From Murimonas intestini (lineage in GTDB: Bacteria; Bacillota; Clostridia; Lachnospirales; Lachnospiraceae), in contig NZ_JANKBI010000002.1 of NCBI RefSeq assembly GCF_024622195.1, positions 62,001 to 126,000 of the forward strand: 64,000 nt of DNA, given 5' to 3'. The position numbers and the translations under genes were made by a program. The notes below the pieces were generated by a model that ran no database searches, was not told the origin of the DNA, and saw nothing but the letters and a program-made list of their open reading frames with translations. The stretch's first letter is position 1, and every line of letters begins with the position of its first letter. This document shows positions 35,390 to 43,547 of the stretch, piece by piece.

Positions 35390-36661
35390 CTATATCTTGC
35401 TGTTGTAGGCATCCTTTAATTTCAGCTTTTTACCGTAGTGGAGTACGGAGGCTGAGTAAATACGGATCGACACAGCAGTGATTACTATAATGAAAACGAT
35501 CATGAGTCCAATTGATATTGCCAGATCCGAGGCCGGTATATCACCATTGAGCAGCTTGAAGGGCACTGCAAATGGAGAAGAGAACGGCAGGTAAATGGCA
35601 AGCTTCTGAAGCATGGAACTGCTTCCGCTGGCTGTTATGGAAGTCATGTAGCCCAGGTAAAAAGAAGCCAGGGAGATCAGGACTACAGGCATCATAGCAG
35701 AGTTAATGTCTTCTATCTTGCTGACAGTAGCGCCGCAGACAGAGTTCATGACAGCATAGAGGATATATCCTAATATGAAGTAAAGCAGGATCAGCACAGC
35801 TGTCGCAGGTGTGAACGCTGAAAATGAGAGCGGCATGCCCATGATCGTAAAATCACCGGGTACAAGAGTTATATAAGATACTGCACTGACAGCGATCAGG
35901 CCGCCGAACTGCAGAAGCCCTAAAAGTCCCATGCCCAGACATTTACCGATGAGGATGCTGGATGGTTTGGCTGATACGATCAATGTCTCCATAACTCTGG
36001 ATGTCTTTTCTGTAGCAATTGACATGGCAACACCGTAGCCATAGTAGTAAACTGCAAAGAAAATCAGCATGGTGAGCAGTACGCCGATGGCGAAGCCGCT
36101 CAGGTTCATATCTCCCATAGTTTCCACAGAATAGGGAAGCTCCTCCTGGATCAGCCCGATAGTAGCAGCATCCATTCCCGCATCGGAGAGGATATCTGAA
36201 ACATATGATTTAGTAAGTACGTCAGCAGCATCAGATGTGCTGATCCCTGACATAAAGTCTTTAGTAATGATCTGAATGAACGGTTTTCCATCCTGTTCGA
36301 TGATGTGTATAATGGAAATATTGCCGTCATTTGCCACAGATTCTTTATAGCCGTCCGCTTCCTGGGCTGTGGCGGCAATAAATTCTGTAGTTGGGAATGC
36401 ACTCTGCAGAGCCGCTGTACTGTCAGCAAATTTTCCTGTATCATCTGCAAAATAACATTTGGAACTATATTCTGAGGCTGACGGCTGGGAGGCAGTATCC
36501 TCCTGTGCGGTTTCATCAGAGCCGCTGCCCGAGCCTATAAGGGCTGTCACGCCGCAGAAGCCTACAACAAGGATCAGCATGACTGCTGTTGTTATAATGA
36601 AAGCCTTTTTGCGCAGTCCGTCAAGAAATGTAAATTTACATATTGTCATTATCTGTTTCAT
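35390..36661 (-). CDS. ABC-2 type permease, NatB-like
   Basis: A 423-residue permease of the ABC2_membrane_3 type. One N-terminal helix (AFIITTAVMLILVVGFCGVTAL) is followed by a large extracellular domain of about 140 residues and five or six C-terminal helices. The topology and FAVYYYGYGVAMSIATEKTSRVMETLIVSAKP-type segment match NatB, which exports sodium or drugs with NatA. The start overlaps the stop of the paired ATPase gene (36658). Confidence 0.88.
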   Translation of the reverse strand: MKQIMTICKFTFLDGLRKKAFIITTAVMLILVVGFCGVTALIGSGSGSDETAQEDTASQPSASEYSSKCYFADDTGKFADSTAALQSAFPTTEFIAATAQEADGYKESVANDGNISIIHIIEQDGKPFIQIITKDFMSGISTSDAADVLTKSYVSDILSDAGMDAATIGLIQEELPYSVETMGDMNLSGFAIGVLLTMLIFFAVYYYGYGVAMSIATEKTSRVMETLIVSAKPSSILIGKCLGMGLLGLLQFGGLIAVSAVSYITLVPGDFTIMGMPLSFSAFTPATAVLILLYFILGYILYAVMNSVCGATVSKIEDINSAMMPVVLISLASFYLGYMTSITASGSSSMLQKLAIYLPFSSPFAVPFKLLNGDIPASDLAISIGLMIVFIIVITAVSIRIYSASVLHYGKKLKLKDAYNSKI

Positions 36662-37554
36662 TGTTCTGCACCTACCTTTTCAATAAAGATTTCCTGAAGG
36701 GACGGTTCTTTTATTTCGAATTTGACCGGATAGATCCCTGAATCGAGCAGATCTTTTAAAAATCCGTTTGCCATCTCATCGCCTGTGATCTTGTATTCAG
36801 TCTCATTGGCGCGCTGTTCGTGGAGCTTCAGATCATGCCTGGCCGCAATCTGGCTGATGTCCTGGGGACATCCAACGACGAGGTTCGTGTGGCCGTAGCC
36901 GGCCTTGATCCTGCTCAAATTGCCGCTTAGGACTGTCTTGCCCCTTGTGAGGATGATCAGGTCCTTGCAGTATTCTTCAACTACAGCCATCTGGTGGCTG
37001 GACATTACGATATATTTGCCAAGATTCTTAAGTTCCACAAGAAGGTCACGGAGGACTTCTGCATTCAGCGGATCCAGGCCGCTGAACGGCTCATCCAGAA
37101 AGATGAGATCCGGCTCATGGATCAGTGTGGAGATCAGCTGGACCTTCTGCTGGTTTCCTTTTGAAAGCTTCTCAGCAGGAGAATCTTTATATTCAAGGAT
37201 CTGCAGCTTTTCGAGATATTTCAGTGCATTCTGCTTGGCGGAATGCTTGCTCATGCCCCGGAGCATCCCAAAATAGATCAGCTGTTCAAGTACCTTAGTT
37301 TTCATATAGATACCCCGCTCTTCAGGCATATAGCCAAAGCTTAAGCTGTCGCGGGTGATGCGGCTGCCGTTCCAGGAAGCAGTCCCGCTGTCCGGCGTCA
37401 TAATTCCGAGGATACAGCGTATTGTGGTGGTCTTTCCGGCTCCGTTTGTGCCGATGAGACCAAAGATGCCCGGCTCATCCATAGCAAAAGACAAGTCATT
37501 TACGGCCGTCTTTGTGCCGAAAGTTTTGACAATGTGTTCAACTCTTAAACTCAT
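36658..37554 (-). CDS. ABC transporter ATP-binding protein, NatA-like
   Basis: A 298-residue ATPase: Walker A IGTNGAGKTTT, signature LSKGNQQKVQLIS, Walker B LIFLDEPFSGLDP, switch His in MSSHQMAVVEE, and a C-terminal DUF4162-like domain of about 80 residues typical of NatA-type ATPases. It overlaps the NatB-like permease by 4 bases, so the two are an exporter pair. It lies downstream of the YtrC-like permease in the YtrA operon. Confidence 0.93.
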   Translation of the reverse strand: MSLRVEHIVKTFGTKTAVNDLSFAMDEPGIFGLIGTNGAGKTTTIRCILGIMTPDSGTASWNGSRITRDSLSFGYMPEERGIYMKTKVLEQLIYFGMLRGMSKHSAKQNALKYLEKLQILEYKDSPAEKLSKGNQQKVQLISTLIHEPDLIFLDEPFSGLDPLNAEVLRDLLVELKNLGKYIVMSSHQMAVVEEYCKDLIILTRGKTVLSGNLSRIKAGYGHTNLVVGCPQDISQIAARHDLKLHEQRANETEYKITGDEMANGFLKDLLDSGIYPVKFEIKEPSLQEIFIEKVGAEQ

Positions 37555-37572
37555 TTTTCTCCTCCATGAATT

Positions 37573-38388
37573 TTACTCTAAATTTAAATGCTTTGATATG
37601 ATATAGTGGGTGGCTTTAAATAAGACTGCACCCAGAATAACCTGTGTAATAAGGCTTGGTATAAATGTGGCATTGAGCCCTGCAAATGTGTAATAATTTC
37701 CTACCATGGCCGCATCAGTCAATACTTTAAAATAATCCTTCCAGAAAATGGTTGTTATTATCATATTCACAGTGGACGAACCGGCAAGGATCGCCATGTA
37801 TGAACCGAATGCGGCAAGTACCTTGTGCTTTGCCATAAGGCTTCCCAGAGTTATGGAAAAATACATCATAAGTATCTGGACTGCTGTGGAAAGCGGTATG
37901 AGAAGCGACAGATAAGCAATACACTTCACACTGGACCCGTCAAATTCAGATACCATGGCTGCGGAAATTTCTGAAAAGTAATTTTGGAAGATGACAGCAG
38001 AGTGGGGAGTCAGCAGGAATAGAGCAAGACATCCGATCAGTACTGCAACATCTATAAAGCACCATATATAAAATATTATAAATTTTGTCCAGATCAGCTG
38101 GCCCGGGTTCACGGGCAGGGTATGCATCAGGTAACCCTCGTCAGTGAAGAGATTCTTGTAAAACCTCATCAGCAGATAGATGGTGGTTGATATGGAGACT
38201 GATACGATCCCCAAAACATAAATGAATACATATGCCCCTCCTGCAAACAGGCTGAACGGGACTTCAGCAGATACAAACATGGTGAATATAAACCTGCCCA
38301 AAAGGGCAAGGAAAATCATGGCGCCATGGATCATAAGCAGCAGCCTGTATGTGGCGGCCCATTCATATTTTAGCAGTTTTCCTAACAT
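37573..38388 (-). CDS. ABC-2 family permease (YtrA operon, first pair)
   Basis: A 271-residue membrane protein with about six helices (MIFLALLGRFIFTMFV, YVFIYVLGIVSVSISTTIYL, and four more). The LFTDEGYLMHTLPVNPGQLIWTK segment is common in ABC-2 permeases of peptide exporters, where a cytoplasmic loop after the second helix meets the ATPase. It overlaps the start of the upstream ATPase gene's end by 7 bases (38382), so the pair is translationally coupled. Substrate unknown. Confidence 0.82.
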   Translation of the reverse strand: MLGKLLKYEWAATYRLLLMIHGAMIFLALLGRFIFTMFVSAEVPFSLFAGGAYVFIYVLGIVSVSISTTIYLLMRFYKNLFTDEGYLMHTLPVNPGQLIWTKFIIFYIWCFIDVAVLIGCLALFLLTPHSAVIFQNYFSEISAAMVSEFDGSSVKCIAYLSLLIPLSTAVQILMMYFSITLGSLMAKHKVLAAFGSYMAILAGSSTVNMIITTIFWKDYFKVLTDAAMVGNYYTFAGLNATFIPSLITQVILGAVLFKATHYIISKHLNLE

Positions 38389-39080
38389 TTAAATACCTCC
38401 CTGAATAAGGTATCTACAGATTTACCCTGATTAAACCGGATATCGTCCACGGAAGAGAACATCCGGAGCTGGCCGTATTCCAGAAAAATGACTTCATCCA
38501 GAATATTCTCGATATCTGATATCAGATGTGTTGATATCAGGATCGTGGCATTCTCATCGTAGTTATTTATAATAGTAGAAAGTATGAAATCCCTGGCGGC
38601 AGGGTCCACACCTGCAATTGGCTCATCCAGGCAGTACAGCCTGGCTCTGCGGCTCATTACCAGTACCAGATGTACCTTTTCGCGTGTGCCCTTTGACATG
38701 GTGCTCAGCTTTTCATTTCTTTCAATGTGGAGCCTTGCCAGCATATCATAGGCCCGTCCCCTGTCAAAATCCTCATAAAAGTCTGAAAACAGCTCTACAG
38801 CCTGCGCCACCCGTATGTGTCTGTTTAAATAGGAACGTTCAGGCAGATAGGAGACGATTTTTTTAGTATCCACTCCGGGCTTTATGCCGTCGATCAGAAC
38901 CTCGCCCTCAGTGGGGCTGATCAGGCCGTTTATCATCTTGATGAGTGTAGTCTTCCCGCTTCCGTTAGGTCCTAACAGACCGATAATGCGTCCGCTTTCC
39001 AAAGAAAGGTTCAGTCCGTAGAGGGCTGTCTTGGGGCCGAAGACCTTTGTAAGGTTTTTGCATTCCAGTATTACGCTCAC
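38382..39080 (-). CDS. ABC transporter ATP-binding protein, YtrB-like
   Basis: A 232-residue ATPase: Walker A LGPNGSGKTTL, signature position MSKGTREKVHLVLV, Walker B LYCLDEPIAGVDP, switch His in ISTHLISDIE. The signature (SKGTREK) departs from LSGGQ, as in YtrB-type ATPases next to GntR regulators. It overlaps the ytrA-like gene by 4 bases and is the first transporter gene of the operon. Confidence 0.92.
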   Translation of the reverse strand: MSVILECKNLTKVFGPKTALYGLNLSLESGRIIGLLGPNGSGKTTLIKMINGLISPTEGEVLIDGIKPGVDTKKIVSYLPERSYLNRHIRVAQAVELFSDFYEDFDRGRAYDMLARLHIERNEKLSTMSKGTREKVHLVLVMSRRARLYCLDEPIAGVDPAARDFILSTIINNYDENATILISTHLISDIENILDEVIFLEYGQLRMFSSVDDIRFNQGKSVDTLFREVFKC

Positions 39081-39448
39081 GTATCTTCCTCCTTCGCCAG
39101 AATCTCCATCAATTTAAGTGTATCTTCTTTATTTAAGCCCAGGCGTGACATTTTCTCTAAAAAATCACGTATTTGGGATTCAGCGATTTCTTTTTTCATA
39201 TCCTGAATCAAATCCACGTCTTCTGTAATGTAGCGCCCGCTGGTCCGCTGTGCATATACAAGGCCCGTGCGCTCCAGTTCAGATAAGGCCTTCTGCATTG
39301 TGTTGGGATTGACAGCAGCTTCAGCCGCAAGATCCCGGACGGAGGGCAGTTTTTCACCTGGTTTGTAGGTGCCTGATATAATGTCTATTTGGATACGTTC
39401 CAGAATCTGTGTATAGATAGGCCTTTCGGAATCCAGTGCCCATGCCAT
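39077..39448 (-). CDS. GntR family regulator, YtrA subfamily
   Basis: A short (123-residue) GntR repressor with only the DNA-binding domain and a small helical tail, as in YtrA. The helix-turn-helix region is visible: PIYTQILERIQIDIISGTYK (first 20), then KLPSVRDLAAEAAVNPNTMQ and ALSELERTGLVYAQRTSGRY. YtrA in Bacillus represses an ABC operon induced by cell-wall antibiotics. It heads a seven-gene minus-strand operon and likely binds the inverted repeat just upstream at 39481-39508, regulating itself. Confidence 0.92.
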   Translation of the reverse strand: MAWALDSERPIYTQILERIQIDIISGTYKPGEKLPSVRDLAAEAAVNPNTMQKALSELERTGLVYAQRTSGRYITEDVDLIQDMKKEIAESQIRDFLEKMSRLGLNKEDTLKLMEILAKEEDT

Positions 39449-39480
39449 TCCTTCACCTCCGGTTCTTTAGAATAAATGTA

Positions 39481-39508
39481 TCATTGTATTATTAACTTAA
39501 TACAATGA
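39481..39508 (-). promoter_or_regulatory. Inverted repeat, likely operator of the YtrA-type repressor
   Basis: TCATTGTATT / AATACAATGA, 10-bp perfect arms with an 8-base spacer, extended on both sides by ATGTA/TACAT. It lies 32 bases upstream of the repressor start, where it would overlap its promoter. Confidence 0.7.
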
Positions 39509-39576
39509 TATACATATTTTACAAATTTGTCAACTAACATTTGAAAAAAATAGAAAAGCACTTTGGCATGTTAACG

Positions 39577-39605
39577 TTGCAAAATTAATTATGTCGTTAT
39601 ATAAT
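39577..39605 (+). promoter_or_regulatory. Predicted gdhA promoter
   Basis: TTGCAA at 39577-39582, 17-base spacer, TATAAT at 39600-39605; 41 bases ahead of the gdhA start. Confidence 0.7.
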
Positions 39606-39646
39606 ATAAAATGGAAATTAAGTTAGAGCAAACAGGAGGAAAAGAC

Positions 39647-40981
39647 ATGTCATATGTAGATGAGGTAATTGAGCGGGTAATCCAGAAGAATCCTGCAGAA
39701 CCGGAATTCCATCAGGCAGTAAAAGAAGTTCTGGAGTCACTGCGGGTCGTAGTGGAAGCAAACGAAGAGAAGTACCGTAAAGAAGCAGTCCTTGAAAGAC
39801 TTGTTGAGCCGGAGAGACAGATTAAGTTCCGCGTTCCGTGGGTAGATGACAAAGGACAGGTTCAGGTTAATACAGGATACCGTGTACAGTTCAATAGTGC
39901 TATCGGACCTTACAAGGGAGGCCTTCGCCTTCATCCGTCCGTAAACCTGGGGATCATTAAATTCCTGGGATTTGAGCAGATATTCAAAAACTCTCTGACA
40001 GGTCTTCCAATCGGCGGAGGAAAAGGTGGTTCTGACTTTGATCCCAAGGGTAAATCAGACAGGGAGGTTATGGCATTCTGCCAGAGCTTCATGACAGAGC
40101 TGTGTAAATATATTGGAGCTGATACAGACGTGCCGGCAGGTGATATCGGAACAGGAGCCAGAGAGATAGGTTACATGTTCGGCCAGTATAAGAGAATCCG
40201 TGGTGTCTATGAAGGCGTACTTACAGGAAAAGGATTAACATACGGCGGATCCCTGGCAAGGACTCAGGCAACAGGGTATGGTTTATTATATCTCACAAAA
40301 GAACTGCTTAAGATAAACGGAAAAGATATCAAGGGTATGACTGCAGCAGTTTCAGGTTCAGGAAACGTAGCTATCTACGCTATTGAAAAAGCACATCAGA
40401 TGGGCGCTAAGGTAGTTACCTGCAGCGATTCTACAGGCTGGGTATATGATCCGGAAGGAATCGACCTGGATGCATTAAAGGAAATCAAAGAAGTTAAACG
40501 CGCAAGGCTGACAGAATACAAGAATTACAGGCCAAATTCAGAGTATCATGAGGGACGCGGAGTTTGGAGCATCAAGACAGACCTGGCTCTTCCATGTGCC
40601 ACACAGAATGAGCTGCTTATCGAGGATGCCAGGGCTCTGGTTGAAAATGGCTGTATAGCTGTATGCGAAGGAGCTAATATGCCTACTACTCTGGAAGCTA
40701 CGGAATATCTTCAGGCTAACGGCGTTATCTTTGCTCCAGGAAAAGCAGCAAATGCAGGCGGAGTTGCCACATCTGCTCTTGAGATGTCCCAGAACAGCGA
40801 GCGTCTGAGCTGGTCATTTGAAGAAGTAGATGAGAAGCTCCAGGGAATCATGGTAAATATCTGCCATAACATGGATGCGGCAGCTAAGAAATATGGTTTT
40901 GAAGGAAACTATGTAGTAGGAGCTAACATAGCAGGATTTGAGAAGGTCGTGGACGCTATGATTGCTCAGGGTGTTGTTTAG
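39647..40981 (+). CDS. gdhA: NADP-specific glutamate dehydrogenase
   Basis: Forms glutamate from 2-oxoglutarate and ammonium. 444 residues, hexameric small-GDH class. Seen: FRVPWVDDKGQVQVNTGYRVQ, FNSAIGPYKGGLRLHPSVN, the catalytic-lysine loop LPIGGGKGGSDFDPKGKSD, VPAGDIGTGAREIGYMFG, and the nucleotide-binding segment VSGSGNVAIYA. The open frame starts at 39611, but ATG 39647 follows AACAGGAGGAAAAG. High-expression codon bias like groEL. It has its own promoter and terminator. Confidence 0.97.
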   Translation: MSYVDEVIERVIQKNPAEPEFHQAVKEVLESLRVVVEANEEKYRKEAVLERLVEPERQIKFRVPWVDDKGQVQVNTGYRVQFNSAIGPYKGGLRLHPSVNLGIIKFLGFEQIFKNSLTGLPIGGGKGGSDFDPKGKSDREVMAFCQSFMTELCKYIGADTDVPAGDIGTGAREIGYMFGQYKRIRGVYEGVLTGKGLTYGGSLARTQATGYGLLYLTKELLKINGKDIKGMTAAVSGSGNVAIYAIEKAHQMGAKVVTCSDSTGWVYDPEGIDLDALKEIKEVKRARLTEYKNYRPNSEYHEGRGVWSIKTDLALPCATQNELLIEDARALVENGCIAVCEGANMPTTLEATEYLQANGVIFAPGKAANAGGVATSALEMSQNSERLSWSFEEVDEKLQGIMVNICHNMDAAAKKYGFEGNYVVGANIAGFEKVVDAMIAQGVV

Positions 40982-41034
40982 AAGTAAATGACTAAATAAG
41001 AGGCTGGTTAAAATAGCCGTTGAATGAGTTGTTG

Positions 41035-41083
41035 CCCCAGGCAGGAAAAGAAATGATAAAACCTGCCTGGGGTGTTTTTATTT
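41035..41083 (+). terminator. gdhA terminator
   Basis: An 11-bp perfect stem, CCCCAGGCAGG / CCTGCCTGGGG, with a 16-base loop, followed by TGTTTTTATTTT. Confidence 0.88.
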
Positions 41084-41136
41084 TGAAATCAAAGCGTGTA
41101 CATTTCATTAAACGCGAAAAAGGAGGTTACGATATC

Positions 41137-41319
41137 ATGTGTGAAGTAGCTGAAAAAATTTATGAACAAGGGATAGAGCAGGGATTAGAACAGGGAGAGG
41201 AACAAAGTAAAAGAGAAGTGGCACGGAATCTTCATGCTATGGGGATGAAAGATATTGATATAGCACGGGCAGTGAATGTGAGCCTCAATAAGGTTCATGA
41301 GTGGTTGGAGTTTGTTTAA
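41137..41319 (+). CDS. Small protein resembling the C-terminal tail of Rpn-family nucleases
   Basis: A 60-residue protein: a glutamate/glutamine/glycine repeat stretch (YEQGIEQGLEQGEEQSKREV) then ARNLHAMGMKDIDIARAVNV and SLNKVHEWLEFV. This is the standard ending of Rpn/PD-(D/E)XK transposase-like proteins, where the tail forms a regulatory oligomerising helix and small HTH. No nuclease domain is upstream; the space holds the gdhA terminator. ATG 41137 follows AAAGGAGGTTACG, a strong site, so it is likely translated. It could be a decayed remnant or a stand-alone inhibitor similar to short forms made inside rpn genes. Confidence 0.65.
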   Translation: MCEVAEKIYEQGIEQGLEQGEEQSKREVARNLHAMGMKDIDIARAVNVSLNKVHEWLEFV

Positions 41320-41353
41320 CGATGACAGTAACAGAGTGAAGACAGGAGAGACA

Positions 41354-42023
41354 ATGGACAGCAGACAAGTAAAGAAAAAATTGTACGAGTTAGGGGCTGA
41401 TTTATGTGGAATTGCAAATATCAAGGTTTGAAAGTGCCCCAGAGGGATACAATCCATTAGATGTTATGCCTTCCTGCAGGTCTGTGATTTCATTTGCGTG
41501 CGGGTTCCCGGCAGGTACACTTGTATGTAAATCACCAGTACCATATACACGTGTCCGGAATTCGCTGACATCAAAATTAGACGCTATGGCCCTTGATTTA
41601 TGTATATATATGGAAGAGGAAGGTTTTTTATCAGTACCGATACCCGCAAATGAAGAAGAATTTGATGAAAACACCGGGCGGTACAGATGCATTATTTCAC
41701 AAAAACATGCAGCAGAGGCGGCGGGGCTGGGAACTATCGGAAGGCATTCCCTTCTTATTACACCTGAATTTGGAAGTATGGTATGGTTGGGTGCTGTTTT
41801 GACAGAGCTTGAACTTGAACCTGACAAAATGAAAGAAAGAATTTGTAATGACTGTAATTTATGTGTTGAAGCATGTCCTGTCAATGCGTTGGAAGACTGC
41901 GAAGTAAAGCAGATGGACTGTTGGAATTATGCATTTGGTGAGGAAAAGAGTAATTGGAGGATTAAGTGCCATAAATCCAGGGATATCTGCCCATATAATT
42001 TAGGATACCAGGCAGGAATATGA
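41354..42023 (+). pseudogene. Epoxyqueuosine reductase-like 4Fe-4S protein, frameshifted
   Basis: The first frame from ATG 41354 (behind CAGGAGAGACA) gives MDSRQVKKKLYELGADLCGI and runs into TGA at about 41431. The family's continuation, RFESAPEGYNPLDVMPSCRS, is in another frame from near 41425 to 42023. Removing one A near 41424 would join them as ...IANI-RFESAP. The rest has the HxC-type ferredoxin motif CNDCNLCVEACPVNAL and a later CHKSRDICP. Relatives are short QueG-like iron-sulfur proteins. Either a true broken gene, a sequence error, or a frameshift site. A GTG at 41406 could start a shortened product. Confidence 0.75.
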
Positions 42024-42080
42024 AGGCTCCTTTTCAGCAAAATTTTGATATTTCAATTTTTTGCTAAAGGGGGCCTTTTT
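42022..42080 (+). terminator. Hairpin after the QueG-like gene
   Basis: AGGCTCCTTTTCAGCAAAA pairs imperfectly with TTTTTTGCTAAAGGGGGCCT, followed by TTTTTC; likely terminator. Confidence 0.55.
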
Positions 42081-42140
42081 CAGAGGAAGTTTCCATTTTT
42101 ACGCAACGTCTCTTTTGATTTGAAGGGAGGATTTAGGAAG

Positions 42141-42148
42141 GACCAGGG
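42141..42148. repeat. Left 8-bp flanking duplication of the 42-kb element
   Basis: GACCAGGG, identical to 42291-42298, directly abutting the left terminal repeat at 42149. Read as a target-site duplication. Confidence 0.8.
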
Positions 42149-42290
42149 GTTGCTGTTCACACGTCACCATCCCGCGAGGTGTTTTCGTGCGTATTTGCAC
42201 GAAAATCCCGAGGTTTGCAGCGCGAAACGGCGGTTTTTGCCGTTTCTGTGCATCGCGGAGCGTGTTACTGGTCACGGAGTGAACAGTAAC
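42149..42290. mobile_element. 142-bp MITE-like palindromic element
   Basis: Non-coding element with 12-bp terminal inverted repeats, GTTGCTGTTCAC on the left and GTGAACAGTAAC on the right (11 of 12 pair), flanked by exact 8-bp GACCAGGG repeats. Inside are three hairpins: TTTTCGTGC/GCACGAAAA at 42182-42205, AAACGGC/GCCGTTT at about 42225-42245, and a 27-bp palindrome at 42264-42290 that is the exact reverse complement of 52185-52211. It lies in the 377-bp gap between the QueG-like gene and the ROK gene. No transposase is present; a trans-acting one is implied. Confidence 0.85.
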
Positions 42291-42298
42291 GACCAGGG
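42291..42298. repeat. Right 8-bp flanking duplication of the 42-kb element
   Basis: GACCAGGG, identical to 42141-42148, directly after the right terminal repeat. Confidence 0.8.
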
Positions 42299-42400
42299 TG
42301 AGGTTTTACACAAATAAAGGCGTCTTCCTTGCAAAAACCAGGCTGTTAGTATAAAATGCTTTTATATAGCGTTTTATGAAAGGAAGGTAATGAATCAGCT

Positions 42401-43510
42401 GTGAGTGGAGAAGAAAGCAGGAAGCCAAATAAAGTCAGGATAGCAAAATGTATCCTGGCCCATGGAGAAATATCAAAAGCTGAGATAGCTGCAAGGCTGG
42501 ATCTGAGTATGCCTACTGTATTTAAAAATGTAAAAGAACTTATGCAGCTTGGTATTATAACAGATGGGAATGAATATCAGTCCACAGGCGGGAGGAAGGC
42601 AAAAGGCCTGTCGATCGCGGATCATATTCTGTATTCAGGGGGGATTGATATCACCCGGAATCATATCAGCTACGTATTTATTGATTTAAAAGGCAATTTG
42701 CTGTGCCGGAAAAGGATACGTATGCCCTATGAAAATTCGTTTGAATATTATGAAAGACTGCACGAAGGCTTTGCCTCTTTTCTGAAAGAGAGCGGGATAA
42801 AGAGCAGTAAAATTCTTGGGGTGGGTATTTCAGTTCCGGGAATCATAGATTCTCAGAATCAGCTGATCATTACTTCACATGTTCTTAAGGTGAGTAATGT
42901 GAGCCTGAAAAATCTAAGCCAGCTGTTCGAATATGACGTGTATTATGAAAATGATGCGAACAGCGCCGCAATCGCGGAATTTGCAGACAGCGGCAGGGAT
43001 GCCGTCTATGTCTCGCTCAGTGACACTGTGGGCGGCTGCATCTATATTAATCAGAGGATATATATGGGAGAGCACTACAGGAGCGCTGAATTCGGACATA
43101 TGAATCTTGTAAGAAACGGCGCTAAATGTTATTGCGGGAAAAAGGGCTGCGCAGATGTATATTGCTCTGCCAGAGTACTGTCCGGATATGCAGACGGGAG
43201 CCTTGATAAATTTTTTGAACTGCTGCAGGCCAGGGAGGAGGGCGCAGGGAAAATCTGGGAGAAGTACCTTGAGGATCTGGCTGTGCTTGTAACAAACCTG
43301 CGCATGGTGTTTGACTGCGATATTATTTTAGGCGGCTATGTGGGCGGGTATCTGAAAAAGTATATCAGAGAACTTAATAAGAAAGCAGTGAAATATGATC
43401 CTTTTGATAATGATACTACTTATCTGCGCACCTGCCGGTATGAGAGGGAAGCTTCAGCCGTGGGGATAGCCATGCGGTTTAATGAGAGGTATTTTGATAC
43501 GCTGGCATAA
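42401..43510 (+). CDS. ROK family transcriptional regulator
   Basis: A 369-residue ROK repressor. N-terminal winged helix-turn-helix (HGEISKAEIAARLDLSMPTV, FKNVKELMQLGII), then the ROK ATPase/sugar-binding fold with ILGVGISVPGIID, the DVYYENDANSAAIAE segment, the glycine-rich phosphate region and zinc motif CYCGKKGCADVYCS. Such proteins sense sugars or sugar phosphates; no sugar operon is adjacent, so its target is unclear. Start is GTG 42401; AAAGGAAGG lies about 14 bases upstream, further than ideal, and a short ATG frame between ends at once. Confidence 0.88.
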   Translation: MSGEESRKPNKVRIAKCILAHGEISKAEIAARLDLSMPTVFKNVKELMQLGIITDGNEYQSTGGRKAKGLSIADHILYSGGIDITRNHISYVFIDLKGNLLCRKRIRMPYENSFEYYERLHEGFASFLKESGIKSSKILGVGISVPGIIDSQNQLIITSHVLKVSNVSLKNLSQLFEYDVYYENDANSAAIAEFADSGRDAVYVSLSDTVGGCIYINQRIYMGEHYRSAEFGHMNLVRNGAKCYCGKKGCADVYCSARVLSGYADGSLDKFFELLQAREEGAGKIWEKYLEDLAVLVTNLRMVFDCDIILGGYVGGYLKKYIRELNKKAVKYDPFDNDTTYLRTCRYEREASAVGIAMRFNERYFDTLA

Positions 43511-43547
43511 ATAATAGTGGTGTGCGGACAAAAGCTTCCGGGCTGTA

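Noticed and set aside
41406..42023. A complete, shortened QueG-like gene starting at GTG 41406
   Set aside because: The N-terminal residues of the family are present just upstream in another frame with a good ribosome site, so a frameshift is the simpler reading.
42045..42317. 90-residue frame across the 42-kb element
   Set aside because: It runs through a terminator and a palindromic element with terminal repeats; composition and structure are non-coding.
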